Below, in pieces: positions 23,826-36,401 of a stretch of 64,000 nucleotides of DNA. Under the pieces are notes generated by a model. That model was not told the origin of the DNA and made no database searches. It saw nothing but the letters and a program-made list of their open reading frames with translations. A program made the translations under genes and the position numbers. Positions within the stretch are counted from its first letter, which is position 1. The number at the start of each line of letters is the position of its first letter. Location of the stretch: positions 8,634,001-8,698,000 of the forward strand of contig NC_084891.1 of the NCBI RefSeq assembly GCF_958979055.1, written 5' to 3'. This DNA is from Alnus glutinosa (lineage: Eukaryota; Streptophyta; Magnoliopsida; Fagales; Betulaceae).

Positions 23826-24554
23826 ATTATTCTACTTTTCTCATAAAGTAATACTATTTAATAAATTGCTATATGATTGTTATACAATTTGAATGACTTA
23901 AAATCAACTTAATTTTTAAGACGGTTAAGAGTTGCTTCAATATCTATAAATTCAACGCGTCAAGGGGTCTGAGAAACAGACACAATTGTGGATTCTTGTA
24001 TGTTTGAGAGGAAGTAAAGTGGAACTTGCTTGCTCCCTAAAGCAAATAGGATGCCAAGGAAAGAAGATACCATTATGTATTATATATGCTTTTCAATTGT
24101 TTTAATCAACATCTTTCATCCGCTTCCTATGTTAAAATATGATTAAATAATTAAATTTAGTTCTTCTTATCAACTTAAATTTTTAGAATAAATGGTGATT
24201 TCATATGGTATCAGAGCTAAATATCCTGAATTTAAATATTGATTTCGTCATTTACCTAACATTTTAATTAAATATTTCACGTGTTGAGTCTCACATATTA
24301 AAAGAGAGTTTGATTTAATATCCATAAATTTCATAGTCAAAATAATCACATTAAATACCAAAAAAAAAAAAAGAAAAAAAAAGAGAAGAAGATATAATTA
24401 GAGACAATTTAATGTGAGTAATTTTTGTTAAGGATTTTAGCAAAAAAAAAAAAGAAAAAGAAAAGGAAATGGTTTATTAGAATAAATAGATATTACGGTG
24501 CAATTAAAACAATAAAAGACCTAAAGAATATTTGTAGCATTATATTAAACTACT

Positions 24555-24604
<50 letters not shown>

Positions 24605-25011
24605 AGTATACATTAAACTACTATTAATGCCGTTTATTTTAAAAGAACCAGAACTTTGCTAATAAAAAAAGCAGCTCAAAAAAATAAAAGTAAAAAAAAA
24701 TAAAAAAAAACTATAAAAGCTGCATGTTTGCCAACTGCCAAGTGTAAAGGTGAGAGGATCAAGCTTTCAGTACAGAGGTTTTGTTTTTAATATTTTATTT
24801 AAGGTATATTTATAATGTAAAGTAATTGTTCTATTTGTTATGAATAGTTGGTTCTTACATATAAAATGACAGCCACGTGACATTAATTGATTGAATTAGC
24901 ATAGCATATGGTTAATTAATTAGACAATATATAGATTGGTGAAGAGACTTATTTAAAATCAAAGAAAAATTTAAGTGCCTAAATTGTCAAAATTGAAAGC
25001 TAAACGATTAA
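23826..25011. other. AT-rich intergenic, no gene seen
   Basis: Holds a run of over 40 consecutive T at about 24558-24600 and several A-rich runs (24360-24390, 24440-24470). No protein-like frame. Confidence 0.55.
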
Positions 25012-25180
25012 GGCCTCGTGTGTTTCGGCGTAAAATTTTTTTGTCAAATAATGTTTTTCAACTAAAAACATTTTATGGAAAAAAAAATTGGCTATTTATT
25101 GCTGTTTGTTTGTGATCTTGAAAACAATTCGAAAAACATTTTTCAACGTTTGAGTCGTATGAAAAAATTGCCAAATATAT
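25012..25180. mobile_element. Truncated member of the TGTTTCGGCGTAAAAT MITE family
   Basis: Begins right after TAA (25009-25011) with GGCCTCGTGTGTTTCGGCG then TAAAAT, the same terminus and the same adjoining TAA as the complete elements at 27853-28252 and 59265-60029. The right end was not found; sequence similarity fades before the (AT)n run near 25175-25202. Confidence 0.55.
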
Positions 25181-27849
25181 ATATATATATATATATATAT
25201 TTTATTTTCATCTAATTTTAAGAGTTGTCAAAAAGAGAGAGATATACGGTGAAAAGGAGTTGCAAAAAGAGAGTGTATATGAGAATAGAAGACTTTCGGA
25301 GATAGGATTGAGATCGAATGCAATAGTCTGCTTATATTACTTGCAATTTGAATAGACAATTATGAAGGGGCTTTTGTAGCGCCCACTTGCCCGGGGAAAG
25401 TATTCGGACAGCTCAAGACCAACTCGGGTAGATAAGTCCTATAGAAAGTCCTCTCACAATTACATGTCCGAATGTATAAAAGACTATAAAAAAATAATTT
25501 ACGTAGATGAGAAGCATATACAATTTTTCTTTTATCAACATTTGTTTTGTTGTTCCATTTTATGTTCCCCCACTTCCTGTTTGAATCAGGTTCCTAATCC
25601 TTCTTGTTTGCCAGCTAAATAAAGATAAGCTTACCTACCCCCCACCCCAAAAGAAAAAGAAAAAGAAAAAAGAGATAAGCTTAAACTACTTGATAAGTGA
25701 TAACTAACAAAGAAAGAAAAAGCAAAAGCATGGCGTCACGCAAATTGGATAATATTTTGCACATTAATTAATTATTAAGAAAAGAATAATTAATGTACGT
25801 ACAGCTTGGCTTTATCCACTATATGGGCCATGTCATATTTTAAGATGACGTGTCATTTGGACAAAGCCTTATAGAATTTGCCTCAACTAGGTTTCTAAGT
25901 ATTGTTCCAAAAAAAATGACGTGTATTATACGCCCAATATAGGGTTCCAAATGGCATCTACCATAACAAACACACAAAAACCAAACACATCTACCTTTTG
26001 AAATCTATACATGTCATCTGGGCTATTCAAAAAGTTCATCGCAGTGTTAATTGGCCTTTAGGTGATCTTGCTAGATCGACCGTCTCTAATGATGATAAAA
26101 AGAAAAACATTTCCATTTCCTTCCGGCCGTTGGTAATCTCAAGCCCCCTTAGTTAGCCATCCCTCTTCTTTTCTTTTTCACTAGCTTCTGAATTTTTTTC
26201 TTTTTATCTCGTCTATTCGAAAATTCACCGCAATGTTAATTGGCTTCCGCATGACCTTACTAGATAGGCCACCTCTAACAATCGAAGCGAAAACATTCCC
26301 ATTTTGTTATTGTCCCCTAGCCTTAGTTAGCCATCCCTCCTCCTCTTCTTCTTCTTCTTCTTTTATTTTTTTTATTTTTTATTTTAGCAAATAATACATA
26401 AACACAAAAAACTAGTTAAGGGGTTGATGTCACTAATAAATACCACAATTATAGAGGGCAGAGAAGGTATTCTAAACTGTAATATTGGAGTTCAAGTCAG
26501 AGATATCTAGTTGAACTATGAGTTGGTCTCATTCTAATGGTTAAGATCTAATTTCATTTTATCTTTCTTTTCTATAAAACGCTAAAAAATTAGATCTTGA
26601 TTATTGAAACAATTACAACAGTTAAACCAAATCCAATTGTTTTGTCTATTGGATCAACTTAAATTGATCAATTTACCCTATCCACAATCCGTTATATATA
26701 GAGGTCACTTTGTTCTTCTTCTTAATTTTAAATAGGTTTGTATTTACAAGGTTTGGATTTTTTTTTTTTTCATACATTCGTAAAGGTAATATTTAAGTAT
26801 AAAAAATTCTATTAGACTAATACAATTATATTACTTGTATTTTACTTAATTACAATTAATGTATATACCAGTTGATCGAACTGATGAAGGGTCACTTCAA
26901 TTCGATCGCCGATTGAATATTGGTCGGCTTTTGATTTTCTAAATGTTGGTGCGTATAAATTATGTATTATAATAATTTTTTTCTGGTAAACAATGGTCAA
27001 AGAGACAAAACTTACTTATAATAAATAAATAAATAAATAATACACCGCCCCTTAAAACGAATTTGGACCGACCTCAACCACGATCAAACTTTATTCTCAC
27101 TCGATCTGCCAAGTGGAAAATCATTATTTATTTAATTTGGTGTGCGAATATTTATAAGTTATAGGGCAGCACTTCTAGCCGGACGACGCTACCACTTTAT
27201 TAAAGTGCACATATATTTTTTTTTTTTTGGTATTTAAATATTTTGCAGTTCAAATGAACACGAGAGTATTAAATTATTATAAAAATATGGATATAATTGT
27301 CCAAATAAATGTGAAAGGACAATATTTGTAGAGTGAGAATATCCGTATTAGCCTTCAAAGTTCAAACGATACTCGCTTCGTTGAAAATATATGTAGAATC
27401 TCTCATTAGACTTGAAACATGAGCACTTCAAGAGTCACTACAATAAGAATACCTCCCATTCGTTATGGGCCAAGTTTTTTTCTAAGTTGGATTGAAAATA
27501 TGTGTGTTAATTCAATTATAAATTTTTTATATGTTTCTTATTATGTGAGAGATATATATTTTTTTAAACTAATTTTAAATATTCAAATCTCATCCTACTG
27601 AGTAGACGTGACAATGTCCATTATTCTTTAATTTTTTCTTTTTTAATAAAGACTGATCTAAGAGCTCATGTGCATTGTCACATCAGGCGAGTAAGATGAG
27701 AGTTATGTATATAGCATTACCCATTTTTTTAAAAGCATAAGATAATCACATATATACTTATTTAATAAAATTTTCCTCAACTCTTTTAATGCTGTTAAAA
27801 AAACACGTATTGCTCACATGTTCAAGGGACACATATCTATTTTATGAAC
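25181..27849. other. AT-rich intergenic, no supported gene
   Basis: Contains an (AT)n run ending near 25202. A direct repeat pair lies near 26025-26110 and 26215-26290, sharing CTATTC.AAA.TTCA.CGCA and TGTTAATTGGC.T. Around 25378-25490 is repeat-style text (GCGCCCACTTGCCC..TATTCGGACAGC). No protein-like frame; the longest short frame (27419-27601) has no recognisable content. Confidence 0.45.
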
Positions 27850-27852
27850 TAA

Positions 27853-28252
27853 GCCTCCATTTGTTTGTGCATAAAATGATTTTTTTAAAAAATATTTTTC
27901 AGTGTTTGATGCTACAAAAAATAATAGTTAAACCGAAAACATTTTTGATTTAGTATAAAAGCTTATTTATTTATTTTGAGTGATAATAAAAGTTTCTTTA
28001 ATTTTTATAAAATGATTTTCTATTTTTGAAAACTGTAAACCATTTTATGAGTTGGATCGAGCATCTCATTATCAAATTGCCGGAGTTCATCGGACTATCA
28101 CTGGACCTTCACGGGCTGTTTTTCGCCATCGTCCACTTTCCTTATGAACCAAACGCTAAAAAATATTTTTGAATTTTTTTTTTTTTTATGAAAAATAATT
28201 TTGTTAAAAATATTTTCAGACAAAATATTTTAAATAAAAACCAAACAGAACA
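27853..28252. mobile_element. 400-bp MITE with TAA target duplication
   Basis: Flanked by TAA at 27850-27852 and 28253-28255. Ends are inverted and imperfect (GCCTCCATTTGTTTGTGC.. versus TGTTCTGTTTGGTTTTTA.. on the other strand) and share the family pattern seen at 59265-60029, including AAAATGATTT and GTGTTTGAT near the left end. No coding capacity. Terminal pattern and 3-bp TAA fit a PIF/Harbinger-like MITE. Confidence 0.65.
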
Positions 28253-28748
28253 TAACTTAATTTTTTTTTTCTCCAACTTAATTTAAAAGAAATTTTTATT
28301 CATCGGTTATTACGTAATTGGAACAATCCACAAATTAAGAGGAAAGGTTTTTTTTTTTTTTTGAAGCAACCAAGAGGAAAGTTGGCTCAGCCACTTGGCT
28401 AAAACATGAATAATTAATGCTCGATCAAGTCAAGGTAAAGCTTTGGATTAATAATAGATCCGTCACGTCCTTTTCCAATTAAAATTGAAAAGTCTTATTA
28501 TGCAGTTAATTAAGATGGACCATCTGAATTTTAGACTAATTACTACGTACAGAGACAGTTATTCCTGGATTAACCCAAGGTAATTACTAGATCGAGTACA
28601 TGACATGAGCAAGGTAAAATATGAACGAATATACGTACACTTCCAATAGGCCTCCAAATATTAAAAATTATCTCAAAATTATATGTTCTTTTCTTTTAAA
28701 AAATAAATCTTTTAAAATTCGTTTTTTACTCTCTTTAAAAAGGCTCTT

Positions 28749-28767
28749 TATATATATATATATATAG

Positions 28768-28844
<77 letters not shown>
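28749..28844. repeat. (TA)n/(GA)n compound microsatellite
   Basis: A short (TA)n run is followed by about 37 uninterrupted GA dinucleotides (28771-28844). Likely hypervariable. Confidence 0.95.
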
Positions 28845-28848
<4 letters not shown>

Positions 28849-29500
28849 AAAATATTATAATTAAATAACTAAATTCATCATTCTTTTTAATTTTTGTAAT
28901 AACTCATAATTTAACATGGTTGAGTACGAATTTATTTATGTAATTCAAGAAATTTAAGCTTACACGTGAATTCAAATATTAATTAAATAATAAAAATCAT
29001 TTTTTCTTATATATTGAGATAAATAATAATTTAGCAAAATATTTTTATTTTATAAAATAGAAAAAAATCTACCGGTTGGTATATATATATATTTCGGTTG
29101 GTATACATTTTAAGACCATAATTAAGTTGATAGCGATCATATCGATCAGGTCTTAATCATTCATCCATTTACTTGGCAACCGGAGAAAATGCATCCACTT
29201 AATTAATTATAAATATTCAGAGTCCTCCGTGCACGCCTGATTAATTTGCAGCCGTCCACATTTCATCATTTTCCTTTGGGACTTGGGGAGCAATGGAGCC
29301 TCGCAAGTTGTTGAATTTGTACTTAAAAAATATATATATTTTATTGTTAGTATATTTTTGTTTCTAGAAAAAGTCAACTACTCGATCCCCGCCCCCCACA
29401 TTCCGCGGCCGCTTCTTTGGGCAACAAAATTTGGTTTTGATTTCATGGTCACCAACACCTTCTCGATCCACCACACGTACTTGAGATATGCGCGCGTAAT
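28845..29500. other. AT-rich intergenic, no gene seen
   Basis: No protein-like frame. The C-rich piece at about 29388-29415 (with GCGGCCGC at 29405) precedes the proposed first exon of the calmodulin-binding gene and could belong to its promoter. Confidence 0.45.
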
Positions 29501-31460
29501 TCCCGCTCCTTTTTTATCAACCCCCACAAGAGGCCACAAACCAACCCTTGTAGTCTCCTCCTTTCTTCTCTTTAAGCGTTTTCTTTTTCTTATTTTCTTC
29601 CCATAATTCTACTCTTCCATGGATCTTCTTTGATCAAGGTACGCCACGTAATTAAGCCTCTCTCTCTCTCTCTCTCTGTGTTTTCCCATAAGTTTACTCA
29701 ATTCTATGGCTTTGCTTATTCATGCGACATTCATTGTATGTATCTTCGTTGTGCTTCCTTTTGTTGTCTTCCAAGCATGTTGAAAGACTAATTTTTATGT
29801 TGTTTTTTTTCTTCAATATTTGGCTCATTTTCTTGGTTATCTTCGCATGTACGTAAACAAAGTATATATATATACATGTTGTTCATTTCTACAAATTTGA
29901 TGTATCCTATATATATATATATATATATATATATACCGTACGTAAAGAATATTTCATATCTTTCGATCTGCTAGAAAAACTTGGCACAAAAAGAATTGTT
30001 GCTTTATATAATTATATTGATTTTGCTTGAAAACGTACTATTAATTGGTGGGTTTAAGGGTTTGTGAAAATATATGTGGTCTTGGGGGCTCTTTGTTTGC
30101 TTGCTTTGTTTCTAATTTTCCTAGGAATTAAGATGATGTCTTGTACTGATGATCAGCTACTTGCCCTGAAGTATATGATATTGTGATGGATTTGGTTTCC
30201 AAGACTGCTAAAAGAAAGGAAAAAAAGTGAAAGAAAAAAAAAAAAAAAGAAGGAATTTTGTTGCACGAACTTAACATTTATGGTCGAAGGAAAGTTTGAG
30301 AGGGGTTACAATAGGGTTTGATAAGGAGAAAAACGCATTAACAACAGACTCTGTCGCTTTAAGATGGTCGATCTTTCAATGTGAAAGCATTAGAAATTAT
30401 AAGACCCCTTCATTATGTGGAAATGGTCATCGATCAAGATAAACCAAGAGTGTCGTGTCTACATGCAACTACTCTTCAGAAATATGTATGTATTATTTTG
30501 ATGTGAGAAGTATTTTTTGGTAGAGTTCATGTTTGAAAAATGTTTTGTTTCTTGAATTGTTTGATAATGGTTTGAGAGAAGTGTGTTTTTTATTTTGAAA
30601 ATAAAAAAAAATGGTTTTATTATAGTACATTTGAACTAATTAATTCTAATAGTAAAACTATTCTATTTGGGGGTTTCAAACATATTGTTTTTAGTTGTGT
30701 ATATGATTTCTAAAAGTAATCTTTTTAAATAATTAGTTATTTAATTGATTGAAAATGACTAAGTAAGAAAAAAGGAAATTCATGTAAAACTATCATACAC
30801 AATAGAGGATAAATAGCAAAAACAAATGATAAAATTAATTAATCAAAGAACAAAAGGAGTAATAATAATAGTTCAAGAACATTTTAACTATCTACTTTCA
30901 CTCTTCTATTTAAATATATTTTTTTAATGATTTTTTTATTCATTCATTAAAATAAGGCAAACAAAAATAAGATTTTGTGAGTAAACAGTGCTCACCAAAT
31001 TTGATGAGCACTGTTCACGCTCACAATATATTTGGCGAGTTGGATGCATAGCATCTTAGATTCACTTTAACATTTTGGTTAGTGATCAGATGAGAGTTCT
31101 CTAACATTAACATTATAGTCCACATAAGACTTATCATTTTAGTTACTAAAATAGTATATGTGACACTTATTTCCATAACATATGAATTATTTTGTGAGCT
31201 TATAAAGAAATTGTTGTAAAAGCTGTAGTAAGTACCCATTTTTCTACGCCAAATATATATGTATAGATCTATGAGAAGCAATGAAGATTTTTTAGTTTTT
31301 TTTATTTTTTATTGTTTTTTGTTTTATAAACATGCTTAGATTAATTTCTTAGACCTCAATTGTGCTAAGCTAGCTAGTCTCATTTAGTTGCTCTTTTGAA
31401 AATGCATGCAGGTTTAATTTGTTTAACTTTCTTTGCTGAGACAGCCAGCAATATATATAT
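29501..31460 (+). other. Probable non-coding first exon and 1.77-kb leader intron of the calmodulin-binding gene
   Basis: A CT-rich stretch ends in a good donor (GATCAAG/GTACGC, GT at 29639-29640) followed by a (CT)n intron-like start. A good acceptor (TGCATGCAG, ending 31411) lies 49 bases before the ATG. The acceptor and following leader are conserved in the second gene copy (60362-60401), but the donor side lies outside the duplicated block. Contains a (TA)n run at about 29911-29933 and a hairpin (GTGAG..ACAGTGCTCA / TGAGCACTGT..CTCAC near 30979-31023). Exon assignment is inference. Confidence 0.4.
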
Positions 31461-33000
31461 ATGGCAACTACAAAAGGGAAAGACAGTAGCAACCTAGGGA
31501 AGGAGAAGAGGGTCACATCCCCTCCAAATTCTCGCACCGCAATCACAAAATGTCGTCCCAAAACACCCACCACAAGCACTGTTCATCACAAGGCTTCCTC
31601 AACTACAACTGAAAAGCAAGTCCCAAGCTACCTCCGGCCAACGATAAGCTCACGCCATGATCAATCTCTCAGGTACGTGAAGAAATCTGGCCCCGAGGCA
31701 CCCAGTCTCAATCGGAGAAGATCTTTCGAGACAGCATCGCCGCCGGCTTCCAGGCTACAAAGTTCATTTGCCTCCCCCAGCCCTCGAGAGAGAACAGTAA
31801 CAGTTCGTTCTACATCGTTTTCACAAAAAACCACCAGTTCTCTAAAACCCGTTGTGGAGAGGACTTCCAAAACCCCCAAGGCTGGAAAATCGCAGCTGTC
31901 ATATGCAAGGGTAACGAAGAAGAGAACGAGTACTCCTCCTGCCACTAAGAAGGAAACTAATGCTTCTGCTTCGGCAATAGCTCCACAGGATGTGGATATA
32001 ACGGAAAATTTTAGTCTTGATACCGAGCAAGATGAGGAAGAGTTTTTGGTTCATGAGGTTGAAGACATTAATGTAGAGGTGGAAGATCCTTCTGAAGTAG
32101 CAAAATGCGAAAATGATGAGCTTAGTAATGTTGCAGACTCTGAGGTTAACAAAGGTGAAGATGAGAAAGTCAAGCTTTGTGACATCCCTGAAGTTCCAGA
32201 AGAAAAAGGGAATCAAACTGCTGATATTCATGAATCTGGAGATAAATTACAAGAAGAAAAAGCTGAGAATCAACCCGAAGGAGAAGAGAATATTGGGAGC
32301 AATGAGATTCACCTAGAAGAGAGTAGTGTGGCAAGTGATCAGGCAACAATTGATCAGGTCAAAGAAGATAAAGGAGAAGAAGGTACTGCTGAAGACAAAG
32401 AGTCTGTGGATGAAAACAAGCGTGAGGAAAACTTGGAGGATGAGAAAGAAGCGGTGGATGGGGGAAGCGGGGAGCCTATTTTGAAGGAAGAAGAAAATGT
32501 GGAGGGTGTCAGCGTTGAAGAAACAAAGTCAGAAGTGGCGGCGGATAATATAGAAATATCATCCAAGGAAGAACAAAATCTCGATGGTGGCGTTGATGCA
32601 GTTACAAAGCCCGAGGAGGCGAATAGTACTACGGCAATGTCATCGAAGCGGCAAGTGGGATCCGCCGGGAAAAAGGAATCTCCTCCGGCGTATAATGATG
32701 TTATTGAGGAGACTGCAAGCAAGCTGTTGGAGAAGAGGAAGAACAAGGTGAAAGCACTGGTTGGGGCATTTGAGACTGTCATAGACAAAGAAGCCTCATC
32801 CAAATGAGACACCCCCCCGTGCACGTACGTCGTTTGGATGGGGACTATGTTTGTTAATTAATTTTCCGTACAGTTTGATAATATTGTTGTATTAATTATT
32901 AATTACATTTCAGTGTATGAATCATGCATATATAGTATAATCGATCTATAAATAGTCCCTTTAATTTGCCTTTCTTTACCTTATTATTGCTTTTAATTAA
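30536..33000. repeat. Segmental duplication, copy 1 (calmodulin-binding gene block)
   Basis: From AAAAATGTTTTGTTTCTTG at 30536 to the TTTAATTAA near 33000 this block matches 48121-62110 in direct orientation, once the 11.35-kb retrotransposon in the second copy is removed. Identity is high across promoter-proximal, coding and 3' flanking DNA, with small indels and microsatellite changes. Copy 1 keeps the open reading frame. Confidence 0.9.
31461..32807 (+). CDS. Plant calmodulin-binding domain protein
   Basis: A single-exon, 448-aa protein beginning MATTKGKDSSNLGKEKR at the first ATG. Residues 1-170 are basic and Ser/Thr/Pro-rich (with SRHDQSL, RRRSFETASPPASRLQ, SPSPRERTVT). Residues 175-400 are strongly acidic Glu/Asp/Val repeats without fixed structure. 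The C-terminus, about 426-448, carries RKNKVKALVGAFETVIDKE, the basic amphipathic helix of the plant calmodulin-binding domain (the KVKALVGAFETVI motif). It would bind Ca2+-calmodulin; its process is unknown. No signal peptide or membrane segment. A duplicated copy at 60482-61829 is frameshifted, so this is probably the working one. Confidence 0.88.
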   Translation: MATTKGKDSSNLGKEKRVTSPPNSRTAITKCRPKTPTTSTVHHKASSTTTEKQVPSYLRPTISSRHDQSLRYVKKSGPEAPSLNRRRSFETASPPASRLQSSFASPSPRERTVTVRSTSFSQKTTSSLKPVVERTSKTPKAGKSQLSYARVTKKRTSTPPATKKETNASASAIAPQDVDITENFSLDTEQDEEEFLVHEVEDINVEVEDPSEVAKCENDELSNVADSEVNKGEDEKVKLCDIPEVPEEKGNQTADIHESGDKLQEEKAENQPEGEENIGSNEIHLEESSVASDQATIDQVKEDKGEEGTAEDKESVDENKREENLEDEKEAVDGGSGEPILKEEENVEGVSVEETKSEVAADNIEISSKEEQNLDGGVDAVTKPEEANSTTAMSSKRQVGSAGKKESPPAYNDVIEETASKLLEKRKNKVKALVGAFETVIDKEASSK

Positions 33001-33022
33001 ATAGTAATGCTTGATACCATTA

Positions 33023-33242
33023 GGGCTCGTTTGAATGTGCGATTTTTTTTTTTTGTATTATATTCAAAATTGTGAATACTGAGACAATTTGTTTTTTGAA
33101 ATTATGTTTAGATGATTTAAAAAACTTGAGATAAAATTAGAAAAAAGTTAGATAAAATTTGACTAGAATTTGAATTCTAAAAAACAACCCAAATATGTTT
33201 TTGAAAAATAATAAAAAAAACAATTGTTATCAAAACATGCCC
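33023..33242. mobile_element. 220-bp MITE with TTA target duplication
   Basis: Left end GGGCTCGTTTGAATG and right end CAAAACATGCCC are inverted and flanked by TTA (33020-33022 and 33243-33245). It begins immediately past the duplicated gene block. AT-rich interior with no coding. Confidence 0.7.
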
Positions 33243-33335
33243 TTACTTTTTTTGGATTTTCATCAGAAAAAAATAATGTGGGATGGAAAAAATGTAATTT
33301 TGCATTTAACATTTACTCCTTTATTTTACCTTTTT

Positions 33336-34000
33336 GGGTTAATTACATCGTTGGTTCCTGTGATATGCCATAATTATTTTTCATTCCCTATGGTTTAAAA
33401 AGTTTATGGGAGGTCCTTGTGGTTAGTGATAATTACAAATCGATCCCTACAGTCAAATTCCGTTAAAAATTTTAACAGATTTTGCCAAATGCCACGTTAG
33501 CGCCTTATGGCGACACGTGCCCATTTTAATAAAAAAATATAAATTTATTAAAAAAAAAAAACAAAAAAAAAAAAGAAGAACAATAAAAAAAAAGGCAGTA
33601 AAGGGGTGGCCGCGCGCCACCCCCGGGCCATTGGGGGTGGCCTTCGGGCCATCCCTAGAAGATCTAGGGGTGGCCTGGCCACCCTCTTGCCCCCATTTTT
33701 TTTTGTTTTGTTTTGTTTTTTTTTTTTTTGAATTTTTTTTTTTTTGAATTTTTTTTTAATAAATTTATATTATTTTATTAAGATGGACATGTCAGCGCTA
33801 GCCACGTGTCACCAATAAGATGGCGACACGTGTCGCTGACGTGGTATTTGACGGAATCTGTTAAAAATTTTAACAGAATTTGACGCTAGAAATCGATTTG
33901 TAATTATTGCATATCACAAGGATCTCCCATACTCTTTTTAAACCATAGGGAGTGAAAAATAATTATGACATACTACAGGGACCAATGGTACAATTATCCC
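33336..34000. mobile_element. 665-bp fold-back MITE with roughly 200-bp inverted arms
   Basis: GGGTTAATTACATCGTTGGT at the left and the complement of ACCAATGGTACAATTATCCC at the right begin inverted arms that stay alignable for about 200 bp (shared CCCTATGGTTTAAAAAG, AATTACAAATCGAT, GTTAAAAATTTTAACAG, CGACACGTG). The hinge holds A- and T-runs and a GC-rich block (33600-33690, GGGGTGGCC-type repeats). Non-coding; the short frame across the hinge is compositional. Confidence 0.8.
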
Positions 34001-34306
34001 TACTTTTTTTTTATCATCCCACGTCACTTTTAATTTTCCGGATAATTCCAAAAATAGTAATGGTCTCGAGTATTACTCTTTTTAAAAATACTCACACGGA
34101 AAACCTGTTCTTTTATCCATAGGAAGAATTAATTAATTTCTTTTTCTCTTGATATTTTTTATCCCCATATACGGTTTATTCTTGTTCTATTTCCCCATAT
34201 AGGCATATATATTGCCATTCATGTCATGGAATTGCTTTCTTAGTATTGAACTGACAAACTTTATATAGTAAAAATTAATCATATGTGGAAATTAACCGCC
34301 CGTTAA

Positions 34307-34620
34307 GGTTCGTTTGGATTTACAATTTCAAAAAGTGCGACTTAAAAATAGTGATTTTAAAATGTGCAATTTGAAAAAGTGATTTTTAAAAACGAAGTTA
34401 AACATTTGACAAAATCGCAGTTTGCCATTTAAAATCGTAGGTTAGTTTTTAAAATTCTGCGTTTCCAAAAAAGCATCTCCTTAGCTGCGATTTGAAAAAT
34501 CAGTTTTTTGCGTTTTTAAATCGCAATTTTTAAAAAATACAATTCTCAAACGATTTATTCTCTGCAATTTGATTTAAAATCGCACTTTTTATCTACCAAA
34601 TCACAATTTCAAACAAACTC
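34307..34620. mobile_element. 314-bp MITE flanked by TTAA
   Basis: GGTTCGTTTGGATTTACAA at the left is inverted relative to TTGTGATTTCAAAC-type sequence at the right (..CACAATTTCAAACAAACTC). TTAA occurs on both sides (34303-34306 and 34621-34624). The interior is full of repeated AAATCGCA/TGCGATTT motifs on both strands. No coding. Confidence 0.7.
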
Positions 34621-34624
34621 TTAA

Positions 34625-35154
34625 TTAATAAGATACGTCAATTATATAAAACGATTATTAAGGAAAACAATACTTACGGTGTGTGTGACATAAGCCATTC
34701 TTTCTCAAAATTTCTCTCTCATCTTTTTCAAAACAAATCGTTTCTTTAGAATTGATGAAAAGTGTTTATATAACTTGCGTAAAAAGCATTTTGACTCTAG
34801 AGATACATTTCATACTAGGTTTCAAATAACATGTAACTTAGGATTTTTTTTTTCCAAGAATAATTAAAACCCCATTGTATAACTATATGTCATTTAAATT
34901 CAGTGATATCTAATGATAATGATAAAAAATAAAAAATAAATAAAAAATTTAAATTTTACCCCTATTTTTTATTTATTTATTTATTTTTTTTTAATTTTTT
35001 TAATTTTGGCCTCCCAATTTTTTTTTCCTTTCAATTTGGCCCTCCCAAATTAGGGATGCTGGCTCCGCCCTTGGTTTAAACCCAAGTGTAAAAAGTAGAT
35101 GCATGCAAGTACAAAATAATATGGATTTACATAATAATATTGTTGAGCGTTTAA
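34625..35154. other. Intergenic with a transposon-end-like string
   Basis: AT-rich. Near 35029-35075 the sequence CAATTTGGCCCTCCCAAATT..GGATGCTGGCTCCGCCCTTGG resembles the GGGCGGAGCCAGCAT terminus common in plant hAT-like elements (and, in variant form, near 62405). The other end was not found. No protein-like frame. Confidence 0.4.
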
Positions 35155-36401
35155 TGGCTGACGTGACGTGTTTTACGTAGCTTTTCATGTCAGATACTTT
35201 AAGAAAAGAAAAGAAATATAAACCACTTAAAAACAACATGTGATCAGTGCGCTTGTCTGACATATACATGATAAATGAGTGTAAAAAATAGTATTATTCT
35301 AGAAGAAAGAATAATGTTACTTTTCAAACTTATTTATCAAACTTTATTTTTCAAAAAGTTGGCTTTCATTAAAAAAAATAAAAAAATAAAAAAAAAAAAA
35401 GGGAAAAAAAAAGAAGGAAAGTTGGTGAACTAATATGTTTATCTTGCTTAAGCTCAGTTTGGTATTTAAGCTCATGCATGTTATGTTTCTTGGTCATTCA
35501 AGGTTCTTCCTAGATAGAATATTATTTGTATAATACTCTAGTAAAACAAAAGAAACCAAATTTTTTGAATTCAAATAGAGAAAGCTAGACTCACGCAATT
35601 AACTCAACAGACACCAAGCATTTGCTCATGGAAAATGACCAAATTTACAAAGACAAATCTACATATTTAAAGCTTTTCTTTTTCTAGAAAGATAAAATAT
35701 TCTAAATCCTATGCGGTAGCCAGCTAGAATTCAAGACCGTACCTTCAGACGATCCAACAAAGAGAGAGATAGAGAGATGAGAGTACTACCTGAGATGGAA
35801 ATTAAAAGCCGAAGAAAGACTAGCTAGATTCCTGAGAGAGAGGAGTTGTTCTAGCAGAGAGAGGAGCTGTGCGGTTTGAAGTTCAGAGAGAAGGAGAAGG
35901 TCGAATGCGTATGGGTTGAGCGTAAAGGAAAAGTTGATCGATCTGCGGGTTGAGCGAGAGTGTGAGAGGGAAAACTGCATGGTTTATGATAAACGAAACT
36001 TTTAACCATCATTTTCGATCACACCAAAACACCGAAAAACATTTTTCATAAAACATTTTAATATGTCGAAACAAACCAAGCTAGCCTTAATTTGGTTCAT
36101 AAATCAAGTTTGTTTTTGTTGAACAATTTATCTTGATCAGTAATCGCCCGGCCTGTGAGTTGTCTTTATTACTGATGAAACAATAATTACAATTGCAGCA
36201 AATCGATATATATATATAAACCCAAGAAACTCAAAAAACAATTTGTTCTTTATCGCACTTCCAATTTCTTCATATATATATGTATACCTATTTGTCTTCC
36301 CTAGAACTCATCGACCACCTTAATAATAATTTGAACGAAAAATTAAAAGACCAACTTGAAAACGATCGAGTACTAATTCCCCTTAATTGTCGCGTTTGAA
36401 A

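Noticed and set aside
29283..29606. Open frame before the calmodulin-binding gene
   Set aside because: Mixed low-complexity composition with no domain; the region is better explained as promoter and non-coding first exon.
31661..32824. Long minus-strand frames opposite the calmodulin-binding gene
   Set aside because: Mirror of the acidic repeat coding (GAA/GAG read as TTC/CTC); repeated in both copies without independent signals.
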